A DNA stretch of 64,000 nucleotides from JANQPX01 sp050633905 (GTDB lineage Bacteria > Pseudomonadota > Alphaproteobacteria > Geminicoccales > Geminicoccaceae), in contig JBOEHJ010000094.1 of the NCBI GenBank assembly GCA_050633905.1, forward strand, positions 1 to 64,000, given 5' to 3'. Within the stretch, counting starts at the first letter, position 1; each line of letters starts with the position of its first letter. A program made the translations under genes and the position numbers. This document shows, one piece after another, positions 34,659-44,106 of the stretch. Below the pieces are notes generated by a model. That model was not told where the DNA came from. It ran no database searches and saw nothing but the letters and a program-made list of their open reading frames with translations.

Positions 34659-35426
34659 TCAAGGCAACGTCACCCGACCGCCATCGGCGACCAGCGTCTG
34701 GCCGGTGATGAAACTCGAGCGTTCGGACAGGAGATAGAGCACGGTCTCCGCCATTTCCTCAGGCTGGCCAGTTCGCTGCAGGAATGCCTGGTCGCGCATC
34801 GACTGCTTGACCGCCGTTGTCATGTCCGCCGTCATGTCGGTCTCGATGAGGCCAGGTGCCAGGCTATTGACCCGGACGTCGGGTGCGAAGGCCTGGGCGC
34901 AGCTTCGGGCAAAAGCGATCACCGCCGCCTTGGACGTGCTGTAAGGCAGCATCTGTCCCCTAGGCGCCAGGCCGGCGATCGAGGCTATGCAAACGATCCG
35001 GCCAAAGCGGCGCTCGATCATCCCATCCTTCACCGCCATGATCGGCAGGAACGTGCCATCGACATTGATCTTCATCAGGCGCTGCCAAAGGTCGAAATCG
35101 ACCTCTTCATGACTGCCAAAGTGAGCGATGCCGGCTGCCGTGACCAGAAGATCGATCGGGCCAAGCGCCCTACCGGCCTCTGTCACCATGGCATCGACAG
35201 CACGGGGATCGCTGACATCGGCCTGACAGAGCGCACAGCGGACACCGAGCGCTTCGATGTCACGCCTTGTCTGCTCGGCAGCTTCTGTATTCGTGACATA
35301 GTTTAGCGCGATATCGGCGCCCTCCTGCGCCAGGGCTAGGCAAACGGCGCGCCCAATTCCACGCGACCCGCCCGTCACCAGCGCAACGCGACCTTTGAAC
35401 TCTTTGCCCTTCGAAACCATCGTCAC
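34659..35426 (-). CDS. SDR-family oxidoreductase (FabG-like)
   Basis: A 255-residue short-chain dehydrogenase with TGGSRGIGRAVCLALAQEG, a Ser of the triad in IASIAG, YSTSKAAVI (catalytic Tyr and Lys) and ITGQTLVADGG at the end. It is similar to 3-oxoacyl-ACP reductase in pattern, but isolated from fatty-acid genes, so the substrate is open. It lies in the segment bounded by the direct repeat. Confidence 0.8.
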   Translation of the reverse strand: MTMVSKGKEFKGRVALVTGGSRGIGRAVCLALAQEGADIALNYVTNTEAAEQTRRDIEALGVRCALCQADVSDPRAVDAMVTEAGRALGPIDLLVTAAGIAHFGSHEEVDFDLWQRLMKINVDGTFLPIMAVKDGMIERRFGRIVCIASIAGLAPRGQMLPYSTSKAAVIAFARSCAQAFAPDVRVNSLAPGLIETDMTADMTTAVKQSMRDQAFLQRTGQPEEMAETVLYLLSERSSFITGQTLVADGGRVTLP

Positions 35427-35533
35427 TCCATCATCGCAAAAAAAGCCGTCCGTACCCTATAGAAGCAACTTACGCTAAATCGTCGTTTTCGCGCTATCGA
35501 ACAATAAGGCCAGCAGCATGAACCCGACTCTGA

Positions 35534-35777
35534 TCACCTGCATTTAGGGGGCGTCCAGACCAGACCCATCATGTTGATGGCGGTATCGATCAACCGATAG
35601 AAGGAGGACGCCTGCGAAAACACCCGAGAAGCAGCCGACGCTGCCGCGCAGAGACACGGCGCCGATGACGACGGCAGGCTGGATCAAGGGCAATAGATCT
35701 TCAATCCCCAAAACCTGGTGCTCGATGGGCCGTCCGATAGTAGCAAGCAACTGCAGGAGACCCTTCGAATTTCTCAA
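35534..35777 (-). pseudogene. C-terminal remnant of an RbsC-type permease, frameshifted
   Basis: In one frame the minus strand gives LIQPAVVIGAVSLRGSVGCF and then SGVFAGVLLLS, which matches the conserved end of RbsC-type permeases (VIGGTSLxGGxG). A frameshift then moves to LIDTAINMMGLVW, the expected last helix, ending at a TGA (35534-35536). Only about 80 residues of some 320 remain. Confidence 0.6.
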
Positions 35778-36514
35778 TCAGAGGCGGCGACACTCAAGCC
35801 GTTGGCCCCATGTTTGGTGATCAGATCGGCCACGAAGCCCGAAGCCTTGGCCCTGTCGACGAAGCCGGCAAGGAAGTCAAGAGCACGAGCATGCGCGATC
35901 GGCGTGCCGATAGCCTGCTGGACGGCAGTGAAGCGACCGTCCAGCACCCGAGACCCGGCGAGGCGATCGGCATCTTGAACCAGGCGGAAGCGAAGGCCGG
36001 CGAGTGCATCCAGCTTCTGCCGGACAAACTGCTGGAACGTGCTTTCGAAGTCGGTCGCGTGGATCAGCTCAGCCTGCTTGATGTTGCGATCCAGCCAGAG
36101 ACCGTAAGCGGTGCGCTCGGTCACGGTGATGCGTCTGCCCGGCGCATCGACGTCTTCAGGCCTCCTCAGATCTGAGGAGGCGTGCACGAGATAGGTCGCC
36201 TCGATCTCGACATAGGCCTTGGTAAAGCCGATATGCTCGGCGCGTTGGGGCTCGGCGCCGATGAGACCGATATCCCAGCTGCCACTGGTGACGGCGTCCG
36301 CAAGCTCTGAGGATTTGTTGTAGCTGACATAGCGAACCGGCACACCGAGCTCATCGGCAATGGCACGCGCCATGTCCGGTGCCACGCCGACCGGCTCACC
36401 GTCAGGAGCGCGATCCGTGACCAGAAGCTCGTTCGCAAGATTGATCGCAGCACGTAATTCGCCAGTGGGCGCCAACTGCTCGACGACATCTGCCAAATTT
36501 GCATCTGCCATCAT
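35774..36514 (-). CDS. Substrate-binding-protein-like (SBP family 3) without signal peptide
   Basis: A 246-residue protein of the amino-acid-binding fold: LRAAINLANELLV, GEPVGVAPDMARAIADELGV, SWDIGLIGAEPQRAEHIGFT and the hinge-like TVTERTAYGLWL. It starts at ATGATG (36514/36511) behind AGGAG and has no leader or hydrophobic segment, so it would stay in the cytoplasm. No permease or ATPase for it is nearby. It may act as a cytoplasmic sensor or enzyme; relatives of this type exist, function unknown. Confidence 0.7.
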   Translation of the reverse strand: MMADANLADVVEQLAPTGELRAAINLANELLVTDRAPDGEPVGVAPDMARAIADELGVPVRYVSYNKSSELADAVTSGSWDIGLIGAEPQRAEHIGFTKAYVEIEATYLVHASSDLRRPEDVDAPGRRITVTERTAYGLWLDRNIKQAELIHATDFESTFQQFVRQKLDALAGLRFRLVQDADRLAGSRVLDGRFTAVQQAIGTPIAHARALDFLAGFVDRAKASGFVADLITKHGANGLSVAASD

Positions 36515-36720
36515 CGTCTCCTGCATACGAAGACTTCGTTGAAGTTTTTTTGCCGCATACTCAAGGAGTGTTCGACGACGCGCAGTCGGCACTATAGGGC
36601 AAGGCTCTGTCATTGCGCCATAGTGCGGATTCTAGATTGGCTTGCGGGCGACGATCCTCACTGGACCTTGCCCACTTCGGCTACGATGATGAGGGCCTTG
36701 ATCCTGGCAGGAGGTGTTTC

Positions 36721-37206
36721 ATGTCATCACTCTCGTCCATGGCCGAAACCGTCGGTGCTTTGTTAAAGGAGCGCAGCGAGACCGTCGCCGTTTCAGATTC
36801 GTCGACCGGCGGTCTGATCTCGGCAGCGTTGCTCGCCGTTCCGGGTGCGTCAGCATTCTTCCTCGGCGGCGGCGTGATCTACACGCAAAAAGCGCGCGAA
36901 ACCCTGCTCCGAACGAGCCTAGACGACCATCCTGGCATGCGCCCAAGCACCGAGCCCTACGCGCTTCTATCGGCGAATGCGGTGCGTGAGCTCCTGGGCG
37001 CGACATGGGGCGTTGGCGAAACCGGCGCCGCTGGGCCATCAGGTAATCGCTATGGCGACCAGCCAGGCCATAGCTGCATTGCCATCTCCGGCCCTAAGAC
37101 CCGCACCATCACCATCGAGACAGGGCAATCGGATCGGGAAGGTAATATGTGGCACTTTGCCCGCGAAGCGTTTGACGTCTTCGAGGAGGTTCTTCGCGGT
37201 CACTAA
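36721..37206 (+). CDS. CinA C-terminal domain protein, nicotinamide-nucleotide amidase (PncC type)
   Basis: A 161-residue stand-alone CinA-C domain. It has SDSSTGGLISAALLAVPGAS (catalytic Ser region), GGGVIYTQKARETLL and the later GVGETGAAGPSGNRYGD. PncC deamidates nicotinamide mononucleotide for NAD recycling. The start at 36721 follows a strong AGGAGG. The active-site segment STGGLIS is intact. Some homologues of this short type act on other amides, so confidence in the reaction is moderate. Confidence 0.75.
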   Translation: MSSLSSMAETVGALLKERSETVAVSDSSTGGLISAALLAVPGASAFFLGGGVIYTQKARETLLRTSLDDHPGMRPSTEPYALLSANAVRELLGATWGVGETGAAGPSGNRYGDQPGHSCIAISGPKTRTITIETGQSDREGNMWHFAREAFDVFEEVLRGH

Positions 37207-37308
37207 AGACCGTCCTCCAAGGGATGCTATCTCAGCACAGCGCTTTATTGATCTTGCCGATCCGTTCGATGTTCTAGATGGCCTCGTGGTGCTCGAGGCC
37301 TGACCATT

Positions 37309-37508
37309 GCACGTCTATCTCTTCTGGTATCACGTCAGCTTGCCGGCCGTTTTCAGGAGATGCTGCCGTATGCGCGATGGCTGCGTGGCCTCTTGCTGAA
37401 GGATCCGCAAGCACAGCGTTTTGCCATTCAATCCGGTGTTTGGTACGGCGACCCTGAGCTTGCCGATCTTGCCGACAGCCGCCGCCAGCGCCGCAACCAC
37501 GTTAGCCG
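37309..37508. repeat. Second, decayed copy of the protease-gene 3' end
   Basis: Bases from GCACGTCTATCTCTTCTGG to CGCAACCACGTTAGCC match 34342-34598, with about a dozen substitutions and one 58-bp deletion between CAGCCGCC repeats. It includes the original TAG stop but no start, so it is non-coding now. It abuts the subtilase gene. Confidence 0.85.
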
Positions 37509-37527
37509 ATGCCTCCGTGTCTGACAT

Positions 37528-38805
37528 CTACTCCCTTAACGGATCGGGAATCCAGCCGACCGCGACCACGTTGTCCTCGTAGGGCGAAGGGGCAGCGCGC
37601 GAAAAAATCGCAGCCTTCAGCTTATCAGACGTAAGTGTCGGATCGGCGCTGAGTAGGCGAGCCGCTAGCGCCGCCAATCTCGTCACTGCATAGCTGGAGC
37701 CTGACGCTTTGCCTTCAGCACCACGAAAGTCGATGACATCAAGGTTCTCCGCCGGCGACATGATGTCGACATGTGCCACCCCCCAGTTCGAGCCGGGCGC
37801 TAATTTGCCGAATCCGTCCGAGGAGGTGACGGTGATGATGTTGTCCAAATCAAGGGCTGCGGGCCAAAGTGGCGCCTTGTCGATATCCTCACCGTCATTG
37901 CCGGCAGAGACGATCGCCAGCACCTCGGGATGCCTGCGCATAGCTTCGGCGAAGGTCACCCAGTCGTCAGGATTACGGCTGCCGAGCGGCATGGCGATAA
38001 TGGTGGCGCCAAGCTTCGCCGCGCGTTCCACGATCTCGCCCATACGTGTCATGTCCGGCCTCGGATAGCGAAACGGAATCAAGGCTGCTGTTGGCGCTTC
38101 GCGAACGAGGATGGAAGCGACCGCCGAACCATGCCGGATCGGCAAGAAGGGACCGCGCGACGTATCGCCATCATAGGGCCAAGGATCATCATCCCAAAAA
38201 TCATAACCGAGTGGCACGCCATTGGCGTTTCGAGCGAGGCGATTCCTATAAAGCGGCAGATCGTAGGCAAGGCCGGAATCAATGAGCGCAACGCGCGGCC
38301 CGCCTGGATCGATACCGGCGGGCCAAGGCACTTCGAGTGTCTCGGTCCAGCGGATGGTCTGAAGGTCGCCGTCCAACTGCTCCAGCAGGGTTTCGCCGTT
38401 AAGGCCACGGACGATCCGTCGACCCGCCTGCACATGGCAGGCGCCATCGGCCATCGCCTGGATTTCGGGCTGAAGCGTCTCACCGTCACGTTCAAAAAAC
38501 TCGACCACCAGGCGGCGAAGCTGTCCGCCTGGTTGCAGCCGGATCAAGCGCAACTCATCGCCGCCCGGCAGCGCGAAACGTTGGTCGGCTCGTCCAAGCA
38601 CACCACCAGCATCCCGAAGATCTTCCGCAAGAAGCCAGGCACCAGGAAGTGCGTGTTCCGCAGCGATGCCAAGCAGAGGCTCCCCCGACGGACAAAATTG
38701 CTCGACGGCAAGCTGGATCCAAGCTTCGGGTGTCGAGGGTTCATTTGCCCCCACGCCATTGGAGAGGAAAAAGCCTGAAAAGACCCATACAATCACATGC
38801 TTCAT
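37528..38805 (-). CDS. Subtilisin-like serine protease (family S8)
   Basis: A 425-residue exported protease with a hydrophobic N-terminus (MKHVIVWVFSGFFLSNGVGA). The triad is D176 in VALIDSGLAY, H225 in IRHGSAVASIL and S371 in ASGSSYAVTR; the oxyanion Asn is N303 in AIVSAGNDGE. The first 160 residues form a pro-region without clear family. ATG at 38805 is preferred (AGGA upstream) over a GTG four codons earlier. It is convergent with the double-trypsin gene copy, so the two proteases may have been an original pair. Confidence 0.8.
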   Translation of the reverse strand: MKHVIVWVFSGFFLSNGVGANEPSTPEAWIQLAVEQFCPSGEPLLGIAAEHALPGAWLLAEDLRDAGGVLGRADQRFALPGGDELRLIRLQPGGQLRRLVVEFFERDGETLQPEIQAMADGACHVQAGRRIVRGLNGETLLEQLDGDLQTIRWTETLEVPWPAGIDPGGPRVALIDSGLAYDLPLYRNRLARNANGVPLGYDFWDDDPWPYDGDTSRGPFLPIRHGSAVASILVREAPTAALIPFRYPRPDMTRMGEIVERAAKLGATIIAMPLGSRNPDDWVTFAEAMRRHPEVLAIVSAGNDGEDIDKAPLWPAALDLDNIITVTSSDGFGKLAPGSNWGVAHVDIMSPAENLDVIDFRGAEGKASGSSYAVTRLAALAARLLSADPTLTSDKLKAAIFSRAAPSPYEDNVVAVGWIPDPLRE

Positions 38806-39182
38806 CGCATCCTGCACTTATCGATCCTGCCAAACTGCACGTTCAATTGGCAATGCAGCGGCGTCAAGATCGGGGTGAGTGGGCGCCATCATCGACAGGC
38901 CCATCCGGCCTTCTCCAAATGAACGCCAAAACCGCTAGCAGAACACCCTGTGCATCCTGCAAATTCGACCGTTCTTTAAATGCCTGGCTTTTCTCGATAC
39001 GGCTGAAACATCCCCGCCATGTTGATGCGGGGTGAAAGAGCTCTAGATCCTATGGCGCTGGTTCATTTGTCTTAAGGCGGGATTTTCTCACGCCAAACGA
39101 TCCAAGAATGGGGTCAAGCGCACCAAAAGGGTCAAGCTCATAGCCGCTGATGTGGGTTGAAGGGGACACGCCAGCACAATCA
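38806..39182. other. Gap without recognisable gene
   Basis: No frame with a family match or good start was seen. A GC hairpin (CCCCGC at 39012-39017 with GCGGGG at 39027-39032) has no T-run. G+C falls here on the way to the polysaccharide island. Confidence 0.4.
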
Positions 39183-40475
39183 TCAAATTTCTTGTTCAAG
39201 TTTTCGAAGACTGAGTGCTATATCAAAAGTCGTATAGATAATTTTTATACTTTCAAACAAGCAAACTATCATCACAAAATCTACCGCATTTTCCAAATTT
39301 AGAGCCAAACCAAAGAGCAACATTCTCACAACAAATGAAACGGTATCTATTTTCAAGAGCCTATGTTGCTGATCTGTGATCATATATATTGCCATCACAG
39401 GAGCGCATGAAAAGCGAAACAATGCCCATATAATCATCCATTTTGCAAAGTATCCTGCTGATTGCCAATCGTCACCCAGCACACTAAATATAGTTGGTGC
39501 ATAGAAAAATATGATAATCGAAGGAAAAAGCGCAAAAATAAAGAGACCAGCAACTGTTTTATAAAAGAGCGGCCTCATCGTTTTGTTTCTCTGGAAACTT
39601 TTTACGCTCTCACGATAAAACGCTTTCGCTGTCGCTTCTGAAACGACTGTTGATGGCAAGTTTAGGATCCGATCGGCCATCCAATACAGCCCCGCAGATG
39701 ACGCCCCAAAAGCTGTCGCGAGCGCGAAAGCTGGCATCTGGTCTGAGAGTAAAACGATAACATTCTGTGGAGCTTTGAAGAGAGGAAATCGATAATGGCT
39801 GGTTGCTGAACGTATGAGTGCTGAAAAGCTGCGAGATATCAGCTGTGATGCGTTGAGACCGCTTGAGCGCAAGAGGTAGAAGGATGCTGCGCATTGTCCA
39901 AAGATTCTTCCGAAAATAAGACCAAGCGCATTCGCGCTTAGCAGGCCAGAGGTAATTTGAGCGATCACAGCCCCCAAAGAGCGAATGATGCTAGCCTTTG
40001 AAACACTTTTGTATTGCTCGTGTCTTACAGACCAATGACTGCCTGCATTGAGCGACCCTAAGGAGAAAATTCCTAGAGGAATAAGGAGAATTAGTGACCA
40101 GTGAAATACAAGTTCTTCAGATGGAGATAAATAAAAAATCGCCAAGATTAACAATAGTGAAATCATTGATATTATTGATATAAAATATATGCACAAAACT
40201 AATACAGTTAGGGCGTCAGACTCACTTTTCGGCAAAATAATAGCCGAGTCATAGGTAAAGCTCGCCATCGTGCCAACAACGAGCACAATCCCCATATAAA
40301 TGGCCATGACACCGAAACTTTTGGGGTCGTAGAGCGTGGCGAGAAGGGGCGTAGCCGCAACGTTGGCAATTTGGGCTATGGCGGTCCCTGAGCCCAAAAC
40401 AGCGATGTGATGAAGGAAGCGACGATTACGAACATAGGCTAGCGGACTGCCAAGGCCTTGAAGCTTCGTAGCCAC
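39183..40475 (-). CDS. Polysaccharide flippase (Wzx / oligosaccharide flippase family)
   Basis: A 430-residue membrane protein with about 12 hydrophobic segments. The N-terminal HIAVLGSGTAIAQIANVAAT is typical of lipopolysaccharide/exopolysaccharide flippases, and YDPKSFGVMAIYMGIVLVV follows. It would move lipid-linked repeat units across the inner membrane. The gene is AT-rich relative to flanks. Three glycosyltransferases lie further on, transcribed in the same direction. Confidence 0.82.
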   Translation of the reverse strand: MATKLQGLGSPLAYVRNRRFLHHIAVLGSGTAIAQIANVAATPLLATLYDPKSFGVMAIYMGIVLVVGTMASFTYDSAIILPKSESDALTVLVLCIYFISIISMISLLLILAIFYLSPSEELVFHWSLILLIPLGIFSLGSLNAGSHWSVRHEQYKSVSKASIIRSLGAVIAQITSGLLSANALGLIFGRIFGQCAASFYLLRSSGLNASQLISRSFSALIRSATSHYRFPLFKAPQNVIVLLSDQMPAFALATAFGASSAGLYWMADRILNLPSTVVSEATAKAFYRESVKSFQRNKTMRPLFYKTVAGLFIFALFPSIIIFFYAPTIFSVLGDDWQSAGYFAKWMIIWALFRFSCAPVMAIYMITDQQHRLLKIDTVSFVVRMLLFGLALNLENAVDFVMIVCLFESIKIIYTTFDIALSLRKLEQEI

Positions 40476-41258
40476 TCAGAAATGACCTCCATAGCCCCTC
40501 ATGGAGAGGCAAAAAAAATGAAATCTGGCCAGCCATGATTGCCCGCCGATCAAGAATAGGCGTCAAACCGCCAGTCTAAGCGTTAGCGACGATGTCGTGT
40601 AAGTCTGCGACGAATTTCTACTATAAATACCGTTGAGGTGCAAAAAAATCAACCAGGGTTTTGGCAAAATATAGAGCAGCTCAATTGAAACTAGGCCCGT
40701 TCGTGGCCCTGCTGTCGCATGGTAGACCATGATCGAGCCCCATCAATTCGTTATTGCCCTGCGCTAAGGCGATACCAGGATTTAGGCACTAGCGATCGAA
40801 CGCCTGGACTAGGAACGGGGCAGGGTCGACGGCGAAAAAACTGATCGTCTCTTTATCGATGGCGGATCAGCGGCGGCCACGCCTCGGTCAATTCGATCCC
40901 CGTCGGGAGGGATCATTCAAGGCAGGATCATCCCGGACAAGACATCGCAAACCAGCCTTGGTGGTCAAACTGACATGGCCTGCGAAAACAAACGGCGGCT
41001 TGAACGTCAGTAGTCTTAGCCACCAGCTTGCGGGCGCCTTGGCTCGGAGGTCAGCTTGCGAGTCACAACCAAGATCAATGTTTCGAATATGTAAAAGAAA
41101 CCTTTATGAAGTGAAAGAGATGTTTGGCACGCAATTTTTTAACTATAATCGATGATTAATAATACATAGCTCAAATATGTTTACGTCAATTTATCATTAG
41201 CACTTCATTAAATTCTTTCCCTTAAGATCACAGCTTAATGAATTAGCGGAGCGCGCTC
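40476..41258. other. Long intergenic region before the LamG-repeat gene
   Basis: A 97-codon frame at 40859-41155 has no recognisable family and lacks a ribosome site. The last 120 bp are AT-rich and end with GGAG eight bases before the GTG at 41259, so the promoter of that gene probably lies there. No insertion sequence ends were seen. Confidence 0.4.
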
Positions 41259-44090
41259 GTGGGCATTTATGATTCAACCCCCTCTTCTTATCTCTGGGTA
41301 TCAACAGCTGGTGACAATAACTCAGATGGTTCAATGGGCTCTCCCCTGGCGACCATACAAGAAGCGCTCGATCAAGCGGCTCCGGGAACAGCTATTCTTG
41401 TCCAAGAAGGTGACTATCGCGAAAATGTAAAGTTTCCAAGAAGTGGCACCGAGGATGCTCCAATTTGGTTGGTATCGGTCGATGGCCCAGGGAAAGCGAC
41501 GATAACGCCCCAGAATGAAAATGTTTCGACGGTACTTGGTAGAGGCACCGACAATATCGCCGTCAAAGATTTCGCGATCAATGGCGCCGACAATGCTAAT
41601 GGTATTGAATTTACTCAATCTGGAATCGATTTTACCAATCTCGTTAAGAACATTTTGATCGAAGGCAATACAGTTTACGAGGCTGGGATTGATGGCATAA
41701 AAATAGCACAGACTGAAAATATCGACGTCATTGGCAACCTCGTTATCGGCGGAAAAGAAGAAGGAATCGATTTCGTTACCGTTTGGAATGGAACGGTTGC
41801 TCAAAATGAGGTGCGGGATGTCCAAGGTACCACCGGCATCTCAATCAAAGGTGGCTCGAACAATCTCACTGTCGAGCAAAACTACGTTCACGATGTTGCT
41901 GTCGATGGCATTTCTATTGGTGGGTGGACAGATGCTAATCTGTTTCAAATATTCGATGGATTCGAAGCCAGTAATATCACAGTCCAATCAAACTATGTCG
42001 AGAATGTCGAAAAGCGACCCTTAAATTTTCTCGCCGCTCAAGATTCCATTGTAACCAATAATTTTCTCGATCCAAACAACGACTACTTCACAATCGTCAA
42101 TATAGAGGGCGACAATAATGGTTTTGTCTCCCGTAATCTCACCATCACCGACAATACGGTTACCAAAGAGGATTGGCTCCATATAGCGCCAGGACACGAC
42201 AAGGGGCATGCCATCGACGGCAATGAGGTCGGGTATATTGAACGGGACCAAGTCGGGCTCGATGCCTACGAGCCTTCAAATCTCATCTGGCTTAGCACGT
42301 CAAGCCAAGAGCCTGAGCCTGAGCCTGAGCCTTCAGATCCCGACCAAGAAACGATTGAAGACCTCGACAACAATCTGGTTGCTGGATGGCAATTCGAGAA
42401 AGATTTTCAAAACGTAAGCGATGCGATTGTCACCGACCATCAAGACACTTGGCAAATCGATCAAGGATCAATTGAATTCACGTTCAGCACGAAGGATCCC
42501 GGCAAGCTACAAGGACTCGTATCAAAAGATGCCTCATTCTTTGGAAACGGCGGTCACCTTACAGCTTGGGTCGAGGACGATAAGCTAATCGTGCGGCTTC
42601 AGGATGACGCTGGTAGCTATTTTGTCGAAACCGCGAAAGGTGACATCGATCCTGATGTTGATCACCTTGTCGCGATTTCGTTTGGTGACAACGGCCTGAA
42701 ACTGTACCTCGATGGCACGCTCATCGATGAAAATCCCTACACCGGCGGTCTCGGTGCCAACATGGAGCCTTTCGTCTTCGGCGCAAGTGCAGTCCATAGC
42801 GGTGACGGCATGGCCAATAACCTTGCCAATCCGCTCGACGGAAGTATTTCCAACGTTTCTCTTTTTAACCTGCAGACGGCAGCACCAGATGAGGGTGGCG
42901 AAGACGTCGTCACTGACGATCGTGACGATGGCAATGATGATCCAACGGAAGACGTCATCACGGCGTTCCAGATCAACCAAGCCTTCTCCAACCTGGGTGA
43001 CGCCCTGGTGGCCGATCACCAAGACTCCTGGTCAATCGACCAAGGCTCCATCGACTTTACCTTTAAGACCCTGGACCCCCAAAAGACCCAAGGGATCGTC
43101 TCAAAAGATGCTCTTTTCTTCGGCAATGGTGGCCACTTCACCGCTTGGATCGAGGACAGCAAGCTGATCGTTCGTCTACAAGATGAGGGTGAAAGCTATA
43201 TCGTTCAGACTGAAACAGGCTCTATCGAACGCGGCGTAGACAATGATGTTACGGTGTCGTTCGGGGATAATGGCCTGAAGCTCTTTTTCAATGGTGCTCT
43301 GGTCGACAGCAATCCGTATAAGGGAGGCCTTGGCGACAACGAAGAGCCCTTCGTCTTTGGGGCAAGTGCGGTTTATAGTGATGACGAGTCAGCGAACAAA
43401 CTCGCTTTTGCCTTCGAGGGAAGTATTGGCGATGTAACGATCCGGCAAGAGCAAACTTACGCCGATGACTCGATCGACCCAGACACCGGCTCAGGTCTCG
43501 TTTCAAGTTTGCAGCTCGACCTGGCCTTCAACGAAATCGGCGATTCGCTTGTCCTCGATCACGAGGCACCTTGGCAAATAGACGAAGGATCCATCGAGTT
43601 TGTCTTTAGCACCAGCGATCCTGGCAAAACCCAAGGGATCATTTCAAAAGATGCCTACTTCTATGGTTCCGGTGGTCACTTCACGTCATGGATAGAAGAT
43701 GAGAAGCTGATCGTTCGTCTCCAGAGCAATGATGCTAGCCATACTGTTGAGACAGCAAGAGGTTCGCTTCAAAGCGATATCGACAATCATGCCATCGTCT
43801 CGTTTGGTGAAGGCGGCTTAAAGCTCATTTTCAACGGCGAACTGGCGGACACAAACCCCTACACCGGCGGCATCGGTGACAATGAAGAACCATTGGTGCT
43901 TGGTGCAAGTGCTGCCTTCAGCGACGATGAATCGGCCAACGACCTCAGAGATTCGCTTGATGGGACGATCAAAAGTGTCGCTATCTATGATAGGGCTGTC
44001 TCAGATGATGCTTTAGCGATCATTGTTGATGACCAGTTTACGACTGAGCATCATAGCTTGCTCGATGTCTTCGATGAACTGAGCGCGTGA
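41259..44090 (+). CDS. Large beta-helix protein with three LamG-like repeats
   Basis: A 943-residue acidic protein. Residues 1-345 look like a right-handed parallel beta-helix (pectate-lyase type; many G-N-x-V steps such as NILIEGNTVYEAGIDGIKI). A Glu-Pro linker (EPEPEPEP) at about 350-358 leads to three repeats of a concanavalin/LamG-like domain, at about 370-540, 564-729 and 745-910. Each has IDQGSIEF-like and GGHxTAWxED segments, and FGASAV or LGASAA. No classical signal peptide was seen, so type I secretion is possible. It is probably a matrix or polysaccharide-binding protein; enzymatic activity is uncertain. Confidence 0.75.
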   Translation: MGIYDSTPSSYLWVSTAGDNNSDGSMGSPLATIQEALDQAAPGTAILVQEGDYRENVKFPRSGTEDAPIWLVSVDGPGKATITPQNENVSTVLGRGTDNIAVKDFAINGADNANGIEFTQSGIDFTNLVKNILIEGNTVYEAGIDGIKIAQTENIDVIGNLVIGGKEEGIDFVTVWNGTVAQNEVRDVQGTTGISIKGGSNNLTVEQNYVHDVAVDGISIGGWTDANLFQIFDGFEASNITVQSNYVENVEKRPLNFLAAQDSIVTNNFLDPNNDYFTIVNIEGDNNGFVSRNLTITDNTVTKEDWLHIAPGHDKGHAIDGNEVGYIERDQVGLDAYEPSNLIWLSTSSQEPEPEPEPSDPDQETIEDLDNNLVAGWQFEKDFQNVSDAIVTDHQDTWQIDQGSIEFTFSTKDPGKLQGLVSKDASFFGNGGHLTAWVEDDKLIVRLQDDAGSYFVETAKGDIDPDVDHLVAISFGDNGLKLYLDGTLIDENPYTGGLGANMEPFVFGASAVHSGDGMANNLANPLDGSISNVSLFNLQTAAPDEGGEDVVTDDRDDGNDDPTEDVITAFQINQAFSNLGDALVADHQDSWSIDQGSIDFTFKTLDPQKTQGIVSKDALFFGNGGHFTAWIEDSKLIVRLQDEGESYIVQTETGSIERGVDNDVTVSFGDNGLKLFFNGALVDSNPYKGGLGDNEEPFVFGASAVYSDDESANKLAFAFEGSIGDVTIRQEQTYADDSIDPDTGSGLVSSLQLDLAFNEIGDSLVLDHEAPWQIDEGSIEFVFSTSDPGKTQGIISKDAYFYGSGGHFTSWIEDEKLIVRLQSNDASHTVETARGSLQSDIDNHAIVSFGEGGLKLIFNGELADTNPYTGGIGDNEEPLVLGASAAFSDDESANDLRDSLDGTIKSVAIYDRAVSDDALAIIVDDQFTTEHHSLLDVFDELSA
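42369..43992 (+). repeat. Three tandem copies of a ~165-residue LamG-like module
   Basis: Copies at 42369-42873, 42952-43449 and 43493-43992 share blocks such as SKDAxFxGxGGHxT, EDxKLIVRLQ, SFGDNGLKL and NPYxGG. They differ enough at DNA level to be an old duplication. Confidence 0.75.
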
Positions 44091-44106
44091 CTTATCAAGC
44101 CGCCCT

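Noticed and set aside
39012..39032. CCCCGC/GCGGGG hairpin as terminator
   Set aside because: No T-tract and no gene ending directly before it in either direction.
40859..41155. 97-codon frame upstream of the LamG-repeat gene
   Set aside because: No ribosome site, no family, and composition changes inside the frame.
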